From Geosiphon pyriformis (Eukaryota > Glomeromycota > Glomeromycetes > Archaeosporales > Geosiphonaceae): 64,000 bases of DNA. This document shows positions 10,950-22,000 of this stretch, piece after piece. The position numbers and the translations under genes were made by a program. The stretch lies in contig JAAOMT010000607.1 of assembly GCA_016748015.1 (NCBI GenBank), positions 696,137 through 760,136 on the forward strand, written 5' to 3'. The notes beneath the pieces were generated by a model. The model had not been told where the DNA came from. It saw only the letters and a list, made by a program, of their open reading frames with translations, and ran no database searches. The first letter of the stretch is position 1. Every line of letters starts with the position of its first letter.

Positions 10950-13900
10950 GTGACTTGATTTGGAAATTTGCTATGTGCAATATTAGAGGTCTTAATGTTC
11001 CAGCTAAACAAGATGATGTCATATGGTGGCACATAAGTTTGGATAACATAGTTTTTTTATCACTGAAACTAAATTAAGGTCTAGCATAAGGCCATAGATT
11101 ATAAGAAAATTTGATGGTGTATAGATATTCACTTCTGGGCTAGAAAAAAGTTTTCTAGGAGCTGGTGTAACAGTTATCATGAATGAATATCTGACTTGGT
11201 ATATTTCTAAGATGGAAAAAGTTCCTGGGTGGATTATTTCAATTAGACTTCTTTTCAAGGACAATATCTCAATATCTATTGTGGATTTATACGCTGGTGC
11301 CTCTTTTGTATCAAGATTTAGTCAAGCTTCAGTCATCAATTTTTTCATTGCCAAAGCAGTTAATTCTAGCACGTTTGTGATTTTGGGTAGGAATTTCAAT
11401 GAAAATAGGAAAGAGAAGAATGCAAATGTCAAGTTTTGTTCTGATTTGGGTCTGGTAAATTCATTCATTGGCCATGCACTGGTTGAAACTTCTACATGGT
11501 CCAACTCATAAAGGATTGAAAGAACTATTGATTTTATCTTTGTTAATTGCAATTTGTCTTCCGCTGTTGCTGGCCATGAGGTTAACTCTGTTGTGAAATT
11601 TTTCAATACTAATCATCAGGCAGTTTCAGTCTTGATTGGATTGAGAGGTCTTGTGGATTCTGATTTAAATAGTTTACATAAGCAAGCCAATAGTAACAAG
11701 TGAAAGTTCAAGATCAAAGATGCTGACACTGGTAAATAACTACATTTTAGAGAGTACTCGTCTGATAAGTTTGCTATAGCTTTGCCTGAATTCAACTTGA
11801 CAAAAGACCTTGGAGATTTAAATATGATGTGGGACATTCTGAGAAAGGCTGTGGTGATGTTAGCTGATAAAATTTTCTCCAAATATTGGTTCAGTGACTT
11901 CAAGTGTACAAGGAACAAATATTCTTCCAAGTTTTTTAGGTTAGAACTTCTGGTAGCAAAGATTGTGAAGAGTCTAAGTTTGGGTTATACTGTTGACTTT
12001 GCTTGTTTTTTATATACTTGGTCTGGTTTTAATAAGACAGAAGCTTTCGAGTTTGAAACCCTGATTAATAATAATGTTGGGACCAAAGTAGCTCTCTGGT
12101 ACTTGACAGGTGTAAAAAAAAAATACCACAAATCCAAGTATTATGAATCCAAAATGGCAAGGGATGACTCCATCAGAAAAGCAATCGACAAACATATGGA
12201 GAACTTTAGCTCTGATAAAGGGTGTATGATTCAGAGTGTGTTAGACCAGCCAGTTCAAAAGGTAATGCTCAACCATCTAATAGTGAATAATAATTTGATC
12301 CTAGATCCTTGTGATATCAAGTCAAACATTGATATGATTATGGAAAGATGAACAAGGAAACGTATAGTGTCCGAAGTTCTGCCAAATCACTGGTTGACTT
12401 AATATGCTTCCTTGGTTTATGTTGACTCTAGTGCCTTTGCAGATGTTATAAGTGATTTCAGTTTGAATGAATTGCTGGTGGTGGTCAGTAACCTACTGGA
12501 TAACAAAGCAGCTAGGCTTTCTGATATTACCAATGAACTGTAGAAACATTGTAATAGGAGAGTTTTGAGTGGTTTATTGGAAATTTGCAACATGTGTCTA
12601 ACTCTGACAATGGTTCCTATGCTATGGAAGAGGGCTTGGATCTCCATGATACCCAAACCATATGAATGAGAAGATACTTTGACCAACACAAAACCTATTG
12701 CTCTGATCAAAACTGCTCACAAGGTGCTGTCTAAGCTGCTCTCAGATAAGATCTCTTTAGCATGTAGCAAGTTTGATGTTCTTCAGAGTAACAACTTCTC
12801 AGTTTTGAAGGGCATGTCTACTCTTTCTCCGATTTTTGCTGTTGGCTCAGTGGTTAAAGATGCTCTGGAAAAGGGCAGAGAAGTGTGATTAGTGCTATAG
12901 GACATGCAAAAGGCATATAACTCTGTTGAATGGCATCACTTGAAGAATAGTTTGAACAGGATCAAAATGTGTCCTTGTTTTGTTAAGTTTTTTGAGAATA
13001 TTCACAATGGTTGGATAAACTATGTTATAACAGATTTTGAATTGACATCAGGATATACAGTCCATGATGGACTTGACCAGAGTGAGGTTTTCTCTCTGTT
13101 ACTGTGGAAGATCTTTTATGATTCTTTGCTTTGTGAAGTCAAAAAATTTGAATATGTATATGACTATAAAATAGAATCCAGGTTTTTTATATGCACTGGC
13201 AAACCAGATTTTGGGTCTAACAAAGTGTTCTTTATGGCTGTTGGAGCCTTTGTGGATGATACAATCTGAATTGGGAACAGCTTGACTGTTACTCAGAGTA
13301 TTTTAAATATTGCTAGTAAGTTTTTTTGTGTCAATGATATTTCGATCAATACAGATAAGACAGTGGCTATACCAATCAATAAAAAAGTTGCCAATCCTTG
13401 ACTGGTAATTAGTAAATTAAACATTACAATAGTGAAAAAATATGAGGTTCATAAATACTTAAGCATTTTTTTGTTAACTGAGAGACTTTCTTGCCCTAGT
13501 ATTGCTAAGACACATTTGGACTTAAAGTTTTTTACGAACTTGGTTCTGAGGAAAGCGGTTTCTAATAAACAATTTCTGTATCTAATTTTTGCTGTTTTAC
13601 AGTCTATTATTAGTTATAAATTCCAATTTAATCATGTTCCTATTAGTGTGTATGAAAAATAGAACAAGTTGTTGAAAAAAAGTCTGAAACTCAAGACTAA
13701 CCTGCCTAAAAATTTTCCCACAAAGGCTTTTTATCACCCAGGTTTATATAATATGGTGCCCTTCAGACAGCTCCTAGCCTGAAAATTCACTGGCCAATTT
13801 TGTGTTCTTTGCCAATTCTGTGAGCATACTTGGCGACTTGTTTGAACACCATGCAATGAATCTGCAGACCATTAGTTGGCTGCCCCGAAACCCTCTTAAT

Positions 13901-14604
13901 TTTCCGATAATGCTTCCGGGTAATCCTGTGGACTGTTTTTTAGCTGGCATAATAAACATACTTTCATCATATGGCCTGTCCTTAGGAAGTAGTACGACTA
14001 ATGTGTTTCATGTGAGCAGTAAAGTTGCTGCTGCTGATGTTCTTAGACTGAATGTTTACATGAAGGGGTAAGTTTACTAAGAAGATTTGGGATAATCTAC
14101 GTGAACCAGCTTTTGAACCATTATGGCAGGTGTTTTATATGGAATACATTTCATAGATAGAAAAGGTTGGATCCTAGAAGACCAACTTCTGATTGGTTCA
14201 TCTCTCTTGTAGAATTTATTGAGTCTGGTGGTCTGATTGGTGGTAGCGACTCATCATATCTTCTCTCTTCCAAATTTTTCTCATATAACACTGGTTATAT
14301 TAGGGATTGTTTAAGACAAGTGGGTTCTGATGTTATACCTATTTATACCAACAGTTCAGTTAGAAATTTTAGTTCCTTTGGTGCTAGTGGTGGTACTGCT
14401 GCTTATTTTCCTAGTGCTGACATTGGTGTTGGTATTAGAGTTTTCAATTTACTGTCTTCTATGCTTGCAGAAATGCAGGCAATAACTCTGGTCTTGGACT
14501 GTGTCCCTAATTATAGCTCAGTAATGTTGTTTACTAATAGTCAGGCTTTGTTGGACTTATGTGTGGTGTTATCTGAGTAAAAAAACCGATTCAAAGTTAG
14601 GAAG

Positions 14605-14965
14605 AAATGTGACATAACACAGAATAGCACAATAACATTGGATAATGTATTATAACATAGGATAACATGTTATAACACAGGATAACACAGAATAATGTGC
14701 AATAATATAGGATAATATGTTATAATGCAGGATAACACAGAATAACATGTAATAATGTTAGATAACATGTTATAACATAGAATAACTAGCAATAACATAG
14801 AAAAATAAAGCAATAACAGAAATAACAAAGCAATAGCTAGCAATAGCGAGACAATTGAAAGCAATCCTGTAAAACCAAAAGAATATATAAAAACAAGTAG
14901 TTGTAGAAATTAGAAAAGACAGACAGACAGATAGATACAAATCTCTAGACAAAAATAAAATATCC
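14605..14965. repeat. R3 repeat, imperfect (g/t)ATAACA(c/t)AG array, copy 1
   Basis: Successive short blocks such as GGATAACATGTTATAACACA and AGAATAACATGTAATAATGT repeat imperfectly every ~20-30 bases. They are followed by GCAATAACA blocks and a GACAGACAGACAGATAGATA run. The sequence at 63755-63985 has the same order of blocks at lower GC. Open frames on the minus strand here are low-complexity products of the repeat and not genes. Confidence 0.6.
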
Positions 14966-15644
14966 ATACCCTTTCATTATTTATTATTCTCCCTATTTTT
15001 CATCTTCTGAAATAAACCAATTATTAAAGAAATCAAAGTCATGAATTCATGTTCCCGAACTTTGTGGAATTTATGTGAATTAACCTTTGTCTCGTACTTT
15101 TGTTCTAGAACAGATGCTCTTAGCATAACCACCTCAAATGATCAATAATTTGGACCAATCACTCTTGATCATGGTGATTGATGATATTAATTTATCTTTT
15201 CTTTCTTTTTTTTTCTTTTCTTTTCCTTCTCTTTTCTTTCTTATTTTTTTGTGGAGCAGCAACATAGTAAAATCGACTGTCTGGGAATAGACTTCGTAAT
15301 AGCCTGGTAAAAGAAAAAAGCTCTCTCTAAGTTTTGGATATTAATGTTATCTTGTAAGCTTACCAGAAGGGCAAAAAGACAACACCAGACCCTAATAACT
15401 GTGCTCATTAGCTTGGAGAAGAAAACTCACATTTACAAAAAACATTGCAATTAACGAAAGACAAACTCTGTGCCTTATAACAAAAAAACTCAACAGGTAA
15501 ATTCACATTCAGGAATAGACCTTTAGAGATTGATAATCAAGACTAAGCCAACAGAATTATGCGGAAGACGCATCATCAATAATTGAAAGCACCAAATATT
15601 ACTATTTCCCATACCCACCAAGTTTACTCATAATAGTGGCAATC
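14605..15644. mobile_element. Unidentified 1,040-bp insertion nested in LINE B, 8-bp direct repeats
   Basis: The RNase H frame of LINE B stops matching at 14604 and resumes at 15645. The 8-mer TTAGGAAG occurs on both sides (14597-14604 and 15645-15652). Reading across without the insert restores the family's S-K-x-x-x-x-x-x-D-F stretch, so the insertion is precise. The first ~350 bp are ATAACA(T/C)AG-type imperfect repeats that also occur at about 63755-63985. The rest is more complex, with a CT-rich run at 15196-15250, and is unrecognised. I see no terminal inverted repeats and no long ORF. Eight-bp duplications occur for hAT and some other DNA transposons, so a non-autonomous DNA element is one option. 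Confidence 0.65.
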
Positions 15645-17084
15645 TTAGGAAGCACCAGAATAGACTTCAAAAAAAAATGCTGGATGGAGTGTGAGTTTAT
15701 TCATAAAACTATTTTGTCAAAAAATCTTTTAGTTACATGAAATAAGGTGAAAGACCATGCTGGTATTGTTGGCAACAAGTGTGCTAACTTTTTTGCTGGT
15801 GCTGCTACTGGTTCTAGTTTTATTCTTCCTGTCAAAACATCACACCACTTTCTTAGCATAGAAGGCAGACCTCTTTCTGGCAATGCTTATCACATGGCCA
15901 GAAGACTTTATGAAGCTGTCAATCTTGTTAGATAGGAATTCAGATACACAAATAGTGTGGTTGATGAATCTTTCAGCAGCCTGATAGACAAGTATAATAC
16001 TTTCAACATATGGCATGCAGATGGTTTGGTTACACAAATTCTGCTTCTGTAATGCTCCATTTATACTTTATGAAGGCCTTGCACCATCAGTTGCCTATGG
16101 CCAAAAGAAAAAAGTTATATAATTCAGGTTATCCTAGTGTGTTGTGTATTCATTGTGGACTTTTAGAGGATTCAGATCACATATTTGTCTGTGTTTCTGA
16201 TGTCAACACTCGTAATGACTTAATATTGGAAGCCATCAAAGATTGGATGATTCTGTTGAATGCATGTGCCACCTGTGATGTGGTGGTTTGCTTGCTTTGT
16301 GAGGCTGTGGACTCAGATCGTCTGTATATATCTTTGTCCAAAGGTTTTGTGTTTAAGGACTAGGTGGTTAAGGTAAAGCAAATTTTGGAGATTGAGTCAA
16401 ATAGTGAATTCCTGGTGGTTGATCTGGTTTGTTATTTTGCTGAGAATCACAGATCTAGTATATGGCTGCTAAAAGCCAAACTAAGAGCTCATTATGAGAA
16501 ACATGGCCTTTTGCCACACAATAGATCCATTATTCCATTAGTAACTGGTTTGTTTTTGGTTTAGTCCTATGGCATGATTCATAACTTTGGGATTAAGTTA
16601 GGTATATATACATGTTTCAGTCTCTATCTTTATTTAAATAGTATGTGGTTTGGTTTTCTATGTGATTTCTCTATGGTTGGTATTCTTGGTGTGTAATGTT
16701 GCCTTGACTGATTCAAATAGCTGGTCATGTGTGGAAAATACATAAGTCACACTTAATATAAGATCTGGTTTTTATGTAATTAGATAGTGGTTGGACTGCA
16801 CTTATTAAACCTAATAAAAAAAAAAAATACATAAATTTTAGCTTAAATTATTTAAATTTAAATTACTTAAAATTATTATTATTATAGTTTTATATATTTT
16901 AATATAATATTTTTTATTATGTTTTAACAAGATGAATAAAATTCGATCAAAACAAAAAACTCTTTCTTTCATTGATCCCCTGGTCACAACGAGAGCTTTG
17001 AGTCATCATTGAAATAGCCTTCTTTTTCCCTTTCCCTTTCACCTCTCTCCAGTTATTTCTTCAGACATTCCCCTTTTTGTGGCT

Positions 17085-19039
17085 ATGGAACCGGTGGGCA
17101 TTGCTGCTGGTGGTTTTGGGTCCATTTCAGCTGGGTTGGGGACCCAGTCTGGTGTCAAAAATAAGTGTTTGGTTGGTCCTCAATCTTGCGGTGCGTTCTA
17201 TAAGAAGCCAAGAAACCTGTGGCAGTTGACGGTTTGGTGGAGTCGTCTGCTGGTGTTTCAAACATTATGGATGAAAGTGGTGACAGACCTAATATTGGGC
17301 GATCGTGGGCTAGTGAGGTTAACAGCGAAGTGGACAGCATAAGTGGCGTTTCGGACTTGGATAACTTGGAAAACGTTGTCGCTGAGAAAACTAGCTATGC
17401 AGAGTCAGATGCTTCAGGTTTGGACAACGACATGAATGATGCCATGCCTAGGAAGACGCATACTCGCACCTATGTTTTGAACAGTAAGCCGCCACCTCTT
17501 TCTTTCAACATGCTAAGTGATGGTGAAGACACTCTGCCTCTTCCGAGTCCAAAATTTTGTGGGTCCAATCGCCTTCCTCCAGCTGGGTCACATGCTCTGG
17601 AGAAATGGAGTTTTATTTCGTCAAAATTGTTTGCATTGGATATTAAGCTATCTGCCATTCCTGGCAAAACTACTGGTGATAAATTGGTTTGTGTGAAAAA
17701 AATTTTTTATCAGGTTGATGGTTTTGGGGGGGCTTTAACTCCCTCAAAATTTCCTGGAATAATAAGATCATCATTTACATCTGAAAAAAGTTTGTTTAAG
17801 ACGAAGGAAATGGCAATCAGTGAAAAAATATTGGTAAATAATAATCTAAGAAAAGTAAACAGCCATTCAGATTGGGAGGTGATTGTCAAAGAAATCCCAG
17901 TGGATCTTCCCAAATCGGCAATTAAGGCAGTGTTCTCCAGGTTTGGCAAGATTGTTTCAATCAAAGTGCAGCTTATTGGTCTTTGGCAAAAGGCCCTGGT
18001 AGAATATGAATCTTCTGAGATGGCTGATTTGGTCGCAGCTAGATGGTCTGTGCTCATGGAAAAGGATTCGGTCCGAGTGGCAAAAGCAAATATTGATAAA
18101 CAAACGTGGGTATCGAGGGATCAGCATCGGGCTTTACTTTATACTCTTCTAGTTGGCACTAATGCTCATGATCTCTCCAATTTGTTGGAATCATATGGTG
18201 AAAAGACTTGTTATATCGGCCGTAACCCTAGTTCATATGTTCGTGATAGATGTGCTGTAATTTGTTTTGGTGATGAGGCATCCAAATTGGCTGCTATTGG
18301 TACCGTTCCAGTTTTCAGGAATGTGAGTTTGCGTTGGGCTGGTCTTTCTTTGGCCAGTTGTGCTCGTTGTAAACAATTTGGTCATGTTTCGGTCAATTGT
18401 TCCTTGGGTATGTATTCTGGTGTTCGAAGAAGAAGGGTGGTTTCTGAGCAAGATCGGGTTCATCTAGCTGGGATATATAAGAAGAAGTCGGCCTTTGTCG
18501 CTCGTCCAGTTTCTTTTGGTGGGAAAACGTGGGCCCAAGTGGCAGGCAGTTCCTCCTCTCGTGTTGTCTCTTTAGGTGCTCCTGGTGTCAGTTTGGTCTC
18601 TGGTTTGATGGCTTTCTCAATGGATTCCTCTTCGTTTAGTGCCGCTGATCTAGGTGGTCGCCTAGCTGTGCTGGAACGCTCTGTGGAAATTCTCTCAGAC
18701 CAAGTCTCACTCATTTTAAAGAAGTTAAGTTTCGTTGACTTGGTGCCATTGGCGTCTTCTCCCTCAGCTCTTTCTTTGGTGTCTCCAACTGCCGTTGTTT
18801 CAGATATGGATCCGGGTTTGGAGTTGGATGGCACGTTGTTGTCGTCTGCCTCTTCTTCTCCCAATGTTGGTGGGTCGGTTGTTGATTTCAGTCCGAGCAG
18901 TTCTAAGGTTTTGACTGCCAAGATTGGCAGTTTGGAATCGAATATGATGGCTCTTGAGGCTTCAGTTCGCTTGGTCTTGGATAGATTGGATCATCTGCAT
19001 TCTGGATCAGGTTCGTTGGCTTTTCCTCCATCTCAATGA
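17085..19039 (+). pseudogene. LINE C ORF1, gag-like nucleic-acid-binding protein
   Basis: A long frame covers 17204-19039 (~610 codons). The likely ATG at 17085 lies in another frame, so a one-base indel near 17200 seems to separate the N-terminus; a downstream start (ATG at 17264) is also possible. Domains: variable acidic N-terminus; KLFALDIKLS block; RRM-like fold (VIVKEIPVDLPK, then FGKIVSIKVQLIGLWQKALV) at ~17.88-18.07 kb; a second block HRALLYTLLVGTNA...GEKTC; zinc knuckle CARCKQFGHVSVNC (C-x2-C-x4-H-x4-C) at ~18.36 kb; a Ser/Val-rich linker; and heptad-like segments near 18.66 and 18.92 kb that could mediate trimerisation. It should coat the LINE RNA. The stop TGA overlaps the ORF2 ATG. 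Confidence 0.85.
19036..19039 (+). promoter_or_regulatory. ATGA stop/start overlap coupling LINE ORF1 and ORF2
   Basis: The ORF1 stop and ORF2 start share ATGA, preceded by TCTCA. The same four bases in the same position occur in copy B (10946-10949) and copy D (45871-45874, minus strand). Such overlaps are used by some two-ORF LINEs for termination-reinitiation. That mechanism is inferred here only from position and conservation. Confidence 0.65.
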
Positions 19040-22000
19040 GTAGTTTGGTTTGGAAATTTGCTACGTGCAATGTTCGGGGTATCAATGTTTCTGTGAAACA
19101 AGCGGATGTTGTTCGTTGGCATGTGAACTCGGGAAATATGGTTTTTTTTATCACTGAGACTAAGTTGAGGTCCTCTTTTGGGCCATGGATAAAGGATAAG
19201 TTTGATGGAGTGCGAGTATTTTCTTCTGGCTTGAATAAGGGTTTCATGGGTGCTGGGGTTGCGATTGTTATGAACACTTCTTTGGCCCGTCATGTATCTA
19301 AGGTGGAGGAGATTCCTGGTCAGGTTATTTCTGTTCGGCTCCTGTTTAAGGGCAAGCTCTCAGTTACTGTTTTGAGGTTGTATGCTGGTGCCTCCTCTGG
19401 GGCTAGATTTGGTCAGGCTTTTGAAGTTAACACCCTCATTGCAAAGGCGGTCAATTTCAGCAATTTTGTTGTCTTGGGTGGGGACCTTAATAAGAATGGA
19501 TCTGGTAGAAGTGCTAGTTTCAAGTTTTGTTTGAGTTTGGGTTTGGTCAATTCATTTGTTGGTCATCATTTGGCTAATTCTTATACGTGGAGCAATTCGA
19601 GAGGGGTTGGGAAAACGATTGATTACATTTTTGTTGGTGGTAATTTGTCTTCTGCTGTTGCTGGTCATCAAGTTGTCTCTGTTTCGGATTTCTTTGACAC
19701 CGATCACAAGGCAGTTGTGGTTTCAGTCGGTTTGGGTGGGCTTTTAGATATATAATTGAACAGTTTGCACAAGCAGGCAAATAAGGATCGTTGGAAGTTC
19801 AAAATCAGGAATGCTGACTGTGTTGGATGGGCTAAGTTTAAGGATCTCTTGTTAGCTAAACTTTTGTCTTTGGGTGAGGTGTTCTCTGGTGCCGAAATAC
19901 GTGGTGATGTGAATGCTATGTGGGCAGTTCTGGTGGAAGCTGTGGTGGATTCTGCTAATGTGACATTTTCGAGGCATTGGTTTAGTAAATTCAAGTGTTT
20001 GAGAAACAAACATTCTTCTAGGTTTTTTGGTCTGGAATTGTTGGTGGCCAAGATTGTCAAGAAATTTTGCTCTGGTGACTTGCTGGGCACTGATCGTCTT
20101 GTGAGTAAATGGTTGACTCTAGATGACGCGAAGGCTCATGCTTTCAAGGATTTGGTTGGCTCGGGTGTTAAATCTGATGTTGTTGTTAGGCATTTGTTAT
20201 TGGTTCATAGAGATTACAGGAGGTCGAAGATGTTTGAGTCAAAGTTGGCTGAGGAAGCTTCGGTTAGGAAGGCAATTGAGAAGCGCATGGATAATTTCTG
20301 TTCGGATAAGGGTAGTATGATCAGGAGTGTGTTGGAAAAGCCTTTTCACAAGGTTGTGTTGGATCACTTGATAGTTGATGATAATCTGGTTTTGTTGCCT
20401 GAAGAGGTGAAGTCCAGTGTGGATGGAATAATGGAGGGGTGGACGAGGAAATGCTCTGTGCAGTCAGTGCTTCCTGATCTTTGGGCTCGTCAGTACGCAC
20501 CTTTGGACTATGTTAGGGATGATGCTTTTTCAGGTGTTATGAGTGCAATCAGTATGGGTGAGTTACTTTCTGTTGTTGGTGGTCTTTCTGATGGCAAGGC
20601 TGCTGGTTTGTCTGGTGTTCCTAATGAATTATGGAAACATGGTGGTGAGGTAGTTTTGGGGTGCCTGCTGGCGCTGTTTAATAAATGTTTATTGGGTGGT
20701 ATGGTGCCTGTTTTGTGGAAGAGGGCTTGGGTGTCTATGATTCCTAAGTCTTATGACTGGGATGGAGTTCTTACGAACACTCAGCCCATTGCTTTGATTG
20801 AGACTGCCAGAAAGATTCTTTCTAAGATTCTGTCTGACCGTATTTCAATGGCTTGTAGCAAGTTCAATGTTCTTCAGGGTGACAACTTTTCGGTGCTGAA
20901 GGGTACGTCAACACAATCTCCAGTGTTTGCTGTCAGTTTGGTAATTGAGGATGCCATTGAGAAGGATAGGGAGTTATGGTTGGTCTTGCAAGATATGCGG
21001 AAAGCTTACAATTCAGTTGGGTGGCATCATTTAAAAGCTAGTTTGCGGCATGTCAAGATGTGTGAGAGGTTCATAAGATTTTTTGGTGGTATTCATGAGA
21101 ATAGAGTTAATAGGGTGATGACTGACTTTGGTTTGTCTGGTGGTTATAAGGTGCATGATGGGCTGGACCAGAGTGAGGTCTTTTCGCCACTTCTTTGGAG
21201 GATTTTTTACAATCCGCTTTTGTGTGAGGTTAAAAGACACGAACAATTGTGTGAGTACCAGATTGATACTAAGTTTGTTTTGAAATCTGGCAGGATTGAG
21301 AGCAGTAGTGGTTTGACATCGTATTTTTCGGCTGGTGCGTTTGTCGATAATACGATCTGGGTTGGAAATTGTCAGGCTTCTACTCAATATGCTCTGAACA
21401 TTGCCAGTGAATTTTTTGTGATCAATGACATTTCTATTAATAGTGAGAAGATGGTGGCTATTCCCATCAATCAGGGCGTTAAAGTTGCTTCACTAAACAT
21501 TTGTGGTCAGCCAATCTCTATTGCCAAGAAAGGGGAAGCACATCGGTATCTGGGTATTTTTCTGTCGACTGAGGGGCTCTCTAAGCCGAGTGTTGCCAAG
21601 GCTCATGCGGATGTACATTTCTTTGTCAATGTTGTGCTTAAGAAGGCTATTATGGACAAACAATTCTCGTATCTGGTGTCAGCTGTTTTGCAGCCTATTG
21701 TTAGCTATCATACTCAGTTCAGTTTTGTCTCATTTAATGTTTGTCGCAAGTGGGATGTCTTGGTTAGAAAGAGTCTTAGGTCTAAGGCTTGTCTCCTCCA
21801 TGATTTTCCTAATGCTGCTTTGCATCATCCCTCATTGTATGGCCTAAAGCCTTTTGAGCAGGTGCAGTCTGAAGGAAAGGTTGCTGCTTTGATGGCATTC
21901 TCTAATGCTTTTGGCATTCTTGGGCGTTTGTTTAGACATAGGTTTTTGGACCTACAGATTCTTGATTGGGCTCCTTTGGATCTTTTGCAGTTTCCAGTCA

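Larger units (their letters stand above)
10946..16696 (+). pseudogene. LINE B ORF2 (APE endonuclease, RT, RNase H), many nonsense codons
   Basis: The order is that of copy C: endonuclease (11.0-11.65 kb; NIRGLN, ITETKL, IDFIF, NHQAV), RT (12.7-13.65 kb; MQKAYNSVEW, HDGLDQSEVF, FVDDTI), RNase H (14.2-15.9 kb, split) and a zinc-binding motif CIHCGLLEDSDHIFVC at ~16.15 kb. Premature stops hit conserved Trp codons at 11701, 12349, 12541, 12667, 12886, 13267 and 13660, and a conserved Gln codon at 12898. The RT FVDD motif survives but is followed by a stop in place of Trp. Homology to the family runs to the TAA at 16694-16696. Confidence 0.85.
8949..16856 (+). mobile_element. LINE copy B, full length but heavily mutated, with a nested insertion
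   Basis: A full-length two-ORF LINE. The 5' end carries the family signature AAAAAACTTCTTTCTTTC (from about 8960). The 3' UTR has GCTGGTCATGTGTGGAAAA, then TAGATAGTGGTTGGACTGCA, and an A-rich tail at 16815-16830. A perfect 18-bp direct repeat, TTTAAATTACTTAAAATT, flanks it at 8931-8948 and 16857-16874 and is a plausible target-site duplication. A 1,040-bp insertion sits at 14605-15644 inside the RNase H coding region. LINE C starts only 59 bp beyond the downstream repeat, in the same orientation. Confidence 0.85.

Noticed and set aside
14670-14967. Minus-strand open frames with hydrophobic Leu/Ile/Tyr-rich translations (also 63754-63978)
   Set aside because: They arise from translating the imperfect ATAACA(C/T)AG repeats; composition is low complexity and the two loci share the DNA repeat, not a conserved protein.
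14605-15644. Insertion in LINE B considered as a solo LTR (a TG...CA pair can be picked near its ends)
   Set aside because: The TG/CA choice does not leave matching direct repeats; the only matching flanks are the 8-mers, which give ends without TG/CA.
19033-19293. Antisense open frames across LINEs C and D (for example 19033-19293, 21031-21387, 22323-22652, 41390-42575, 43842-44863)
   Set aside because: They mirror conserved sense codons of ORF1/ORF2, have no start context or homology of their own, and are absent where the sense frame is lost.
20123-20320. Small plus-strand open frames inside LINE C ORF2 (also 21503-21847, 22529-22762, 23156-23524)
   Set aside because: They overlap ORF2 in another frame, with Leu/Ser-rich translations typical of shifted coding sequence.
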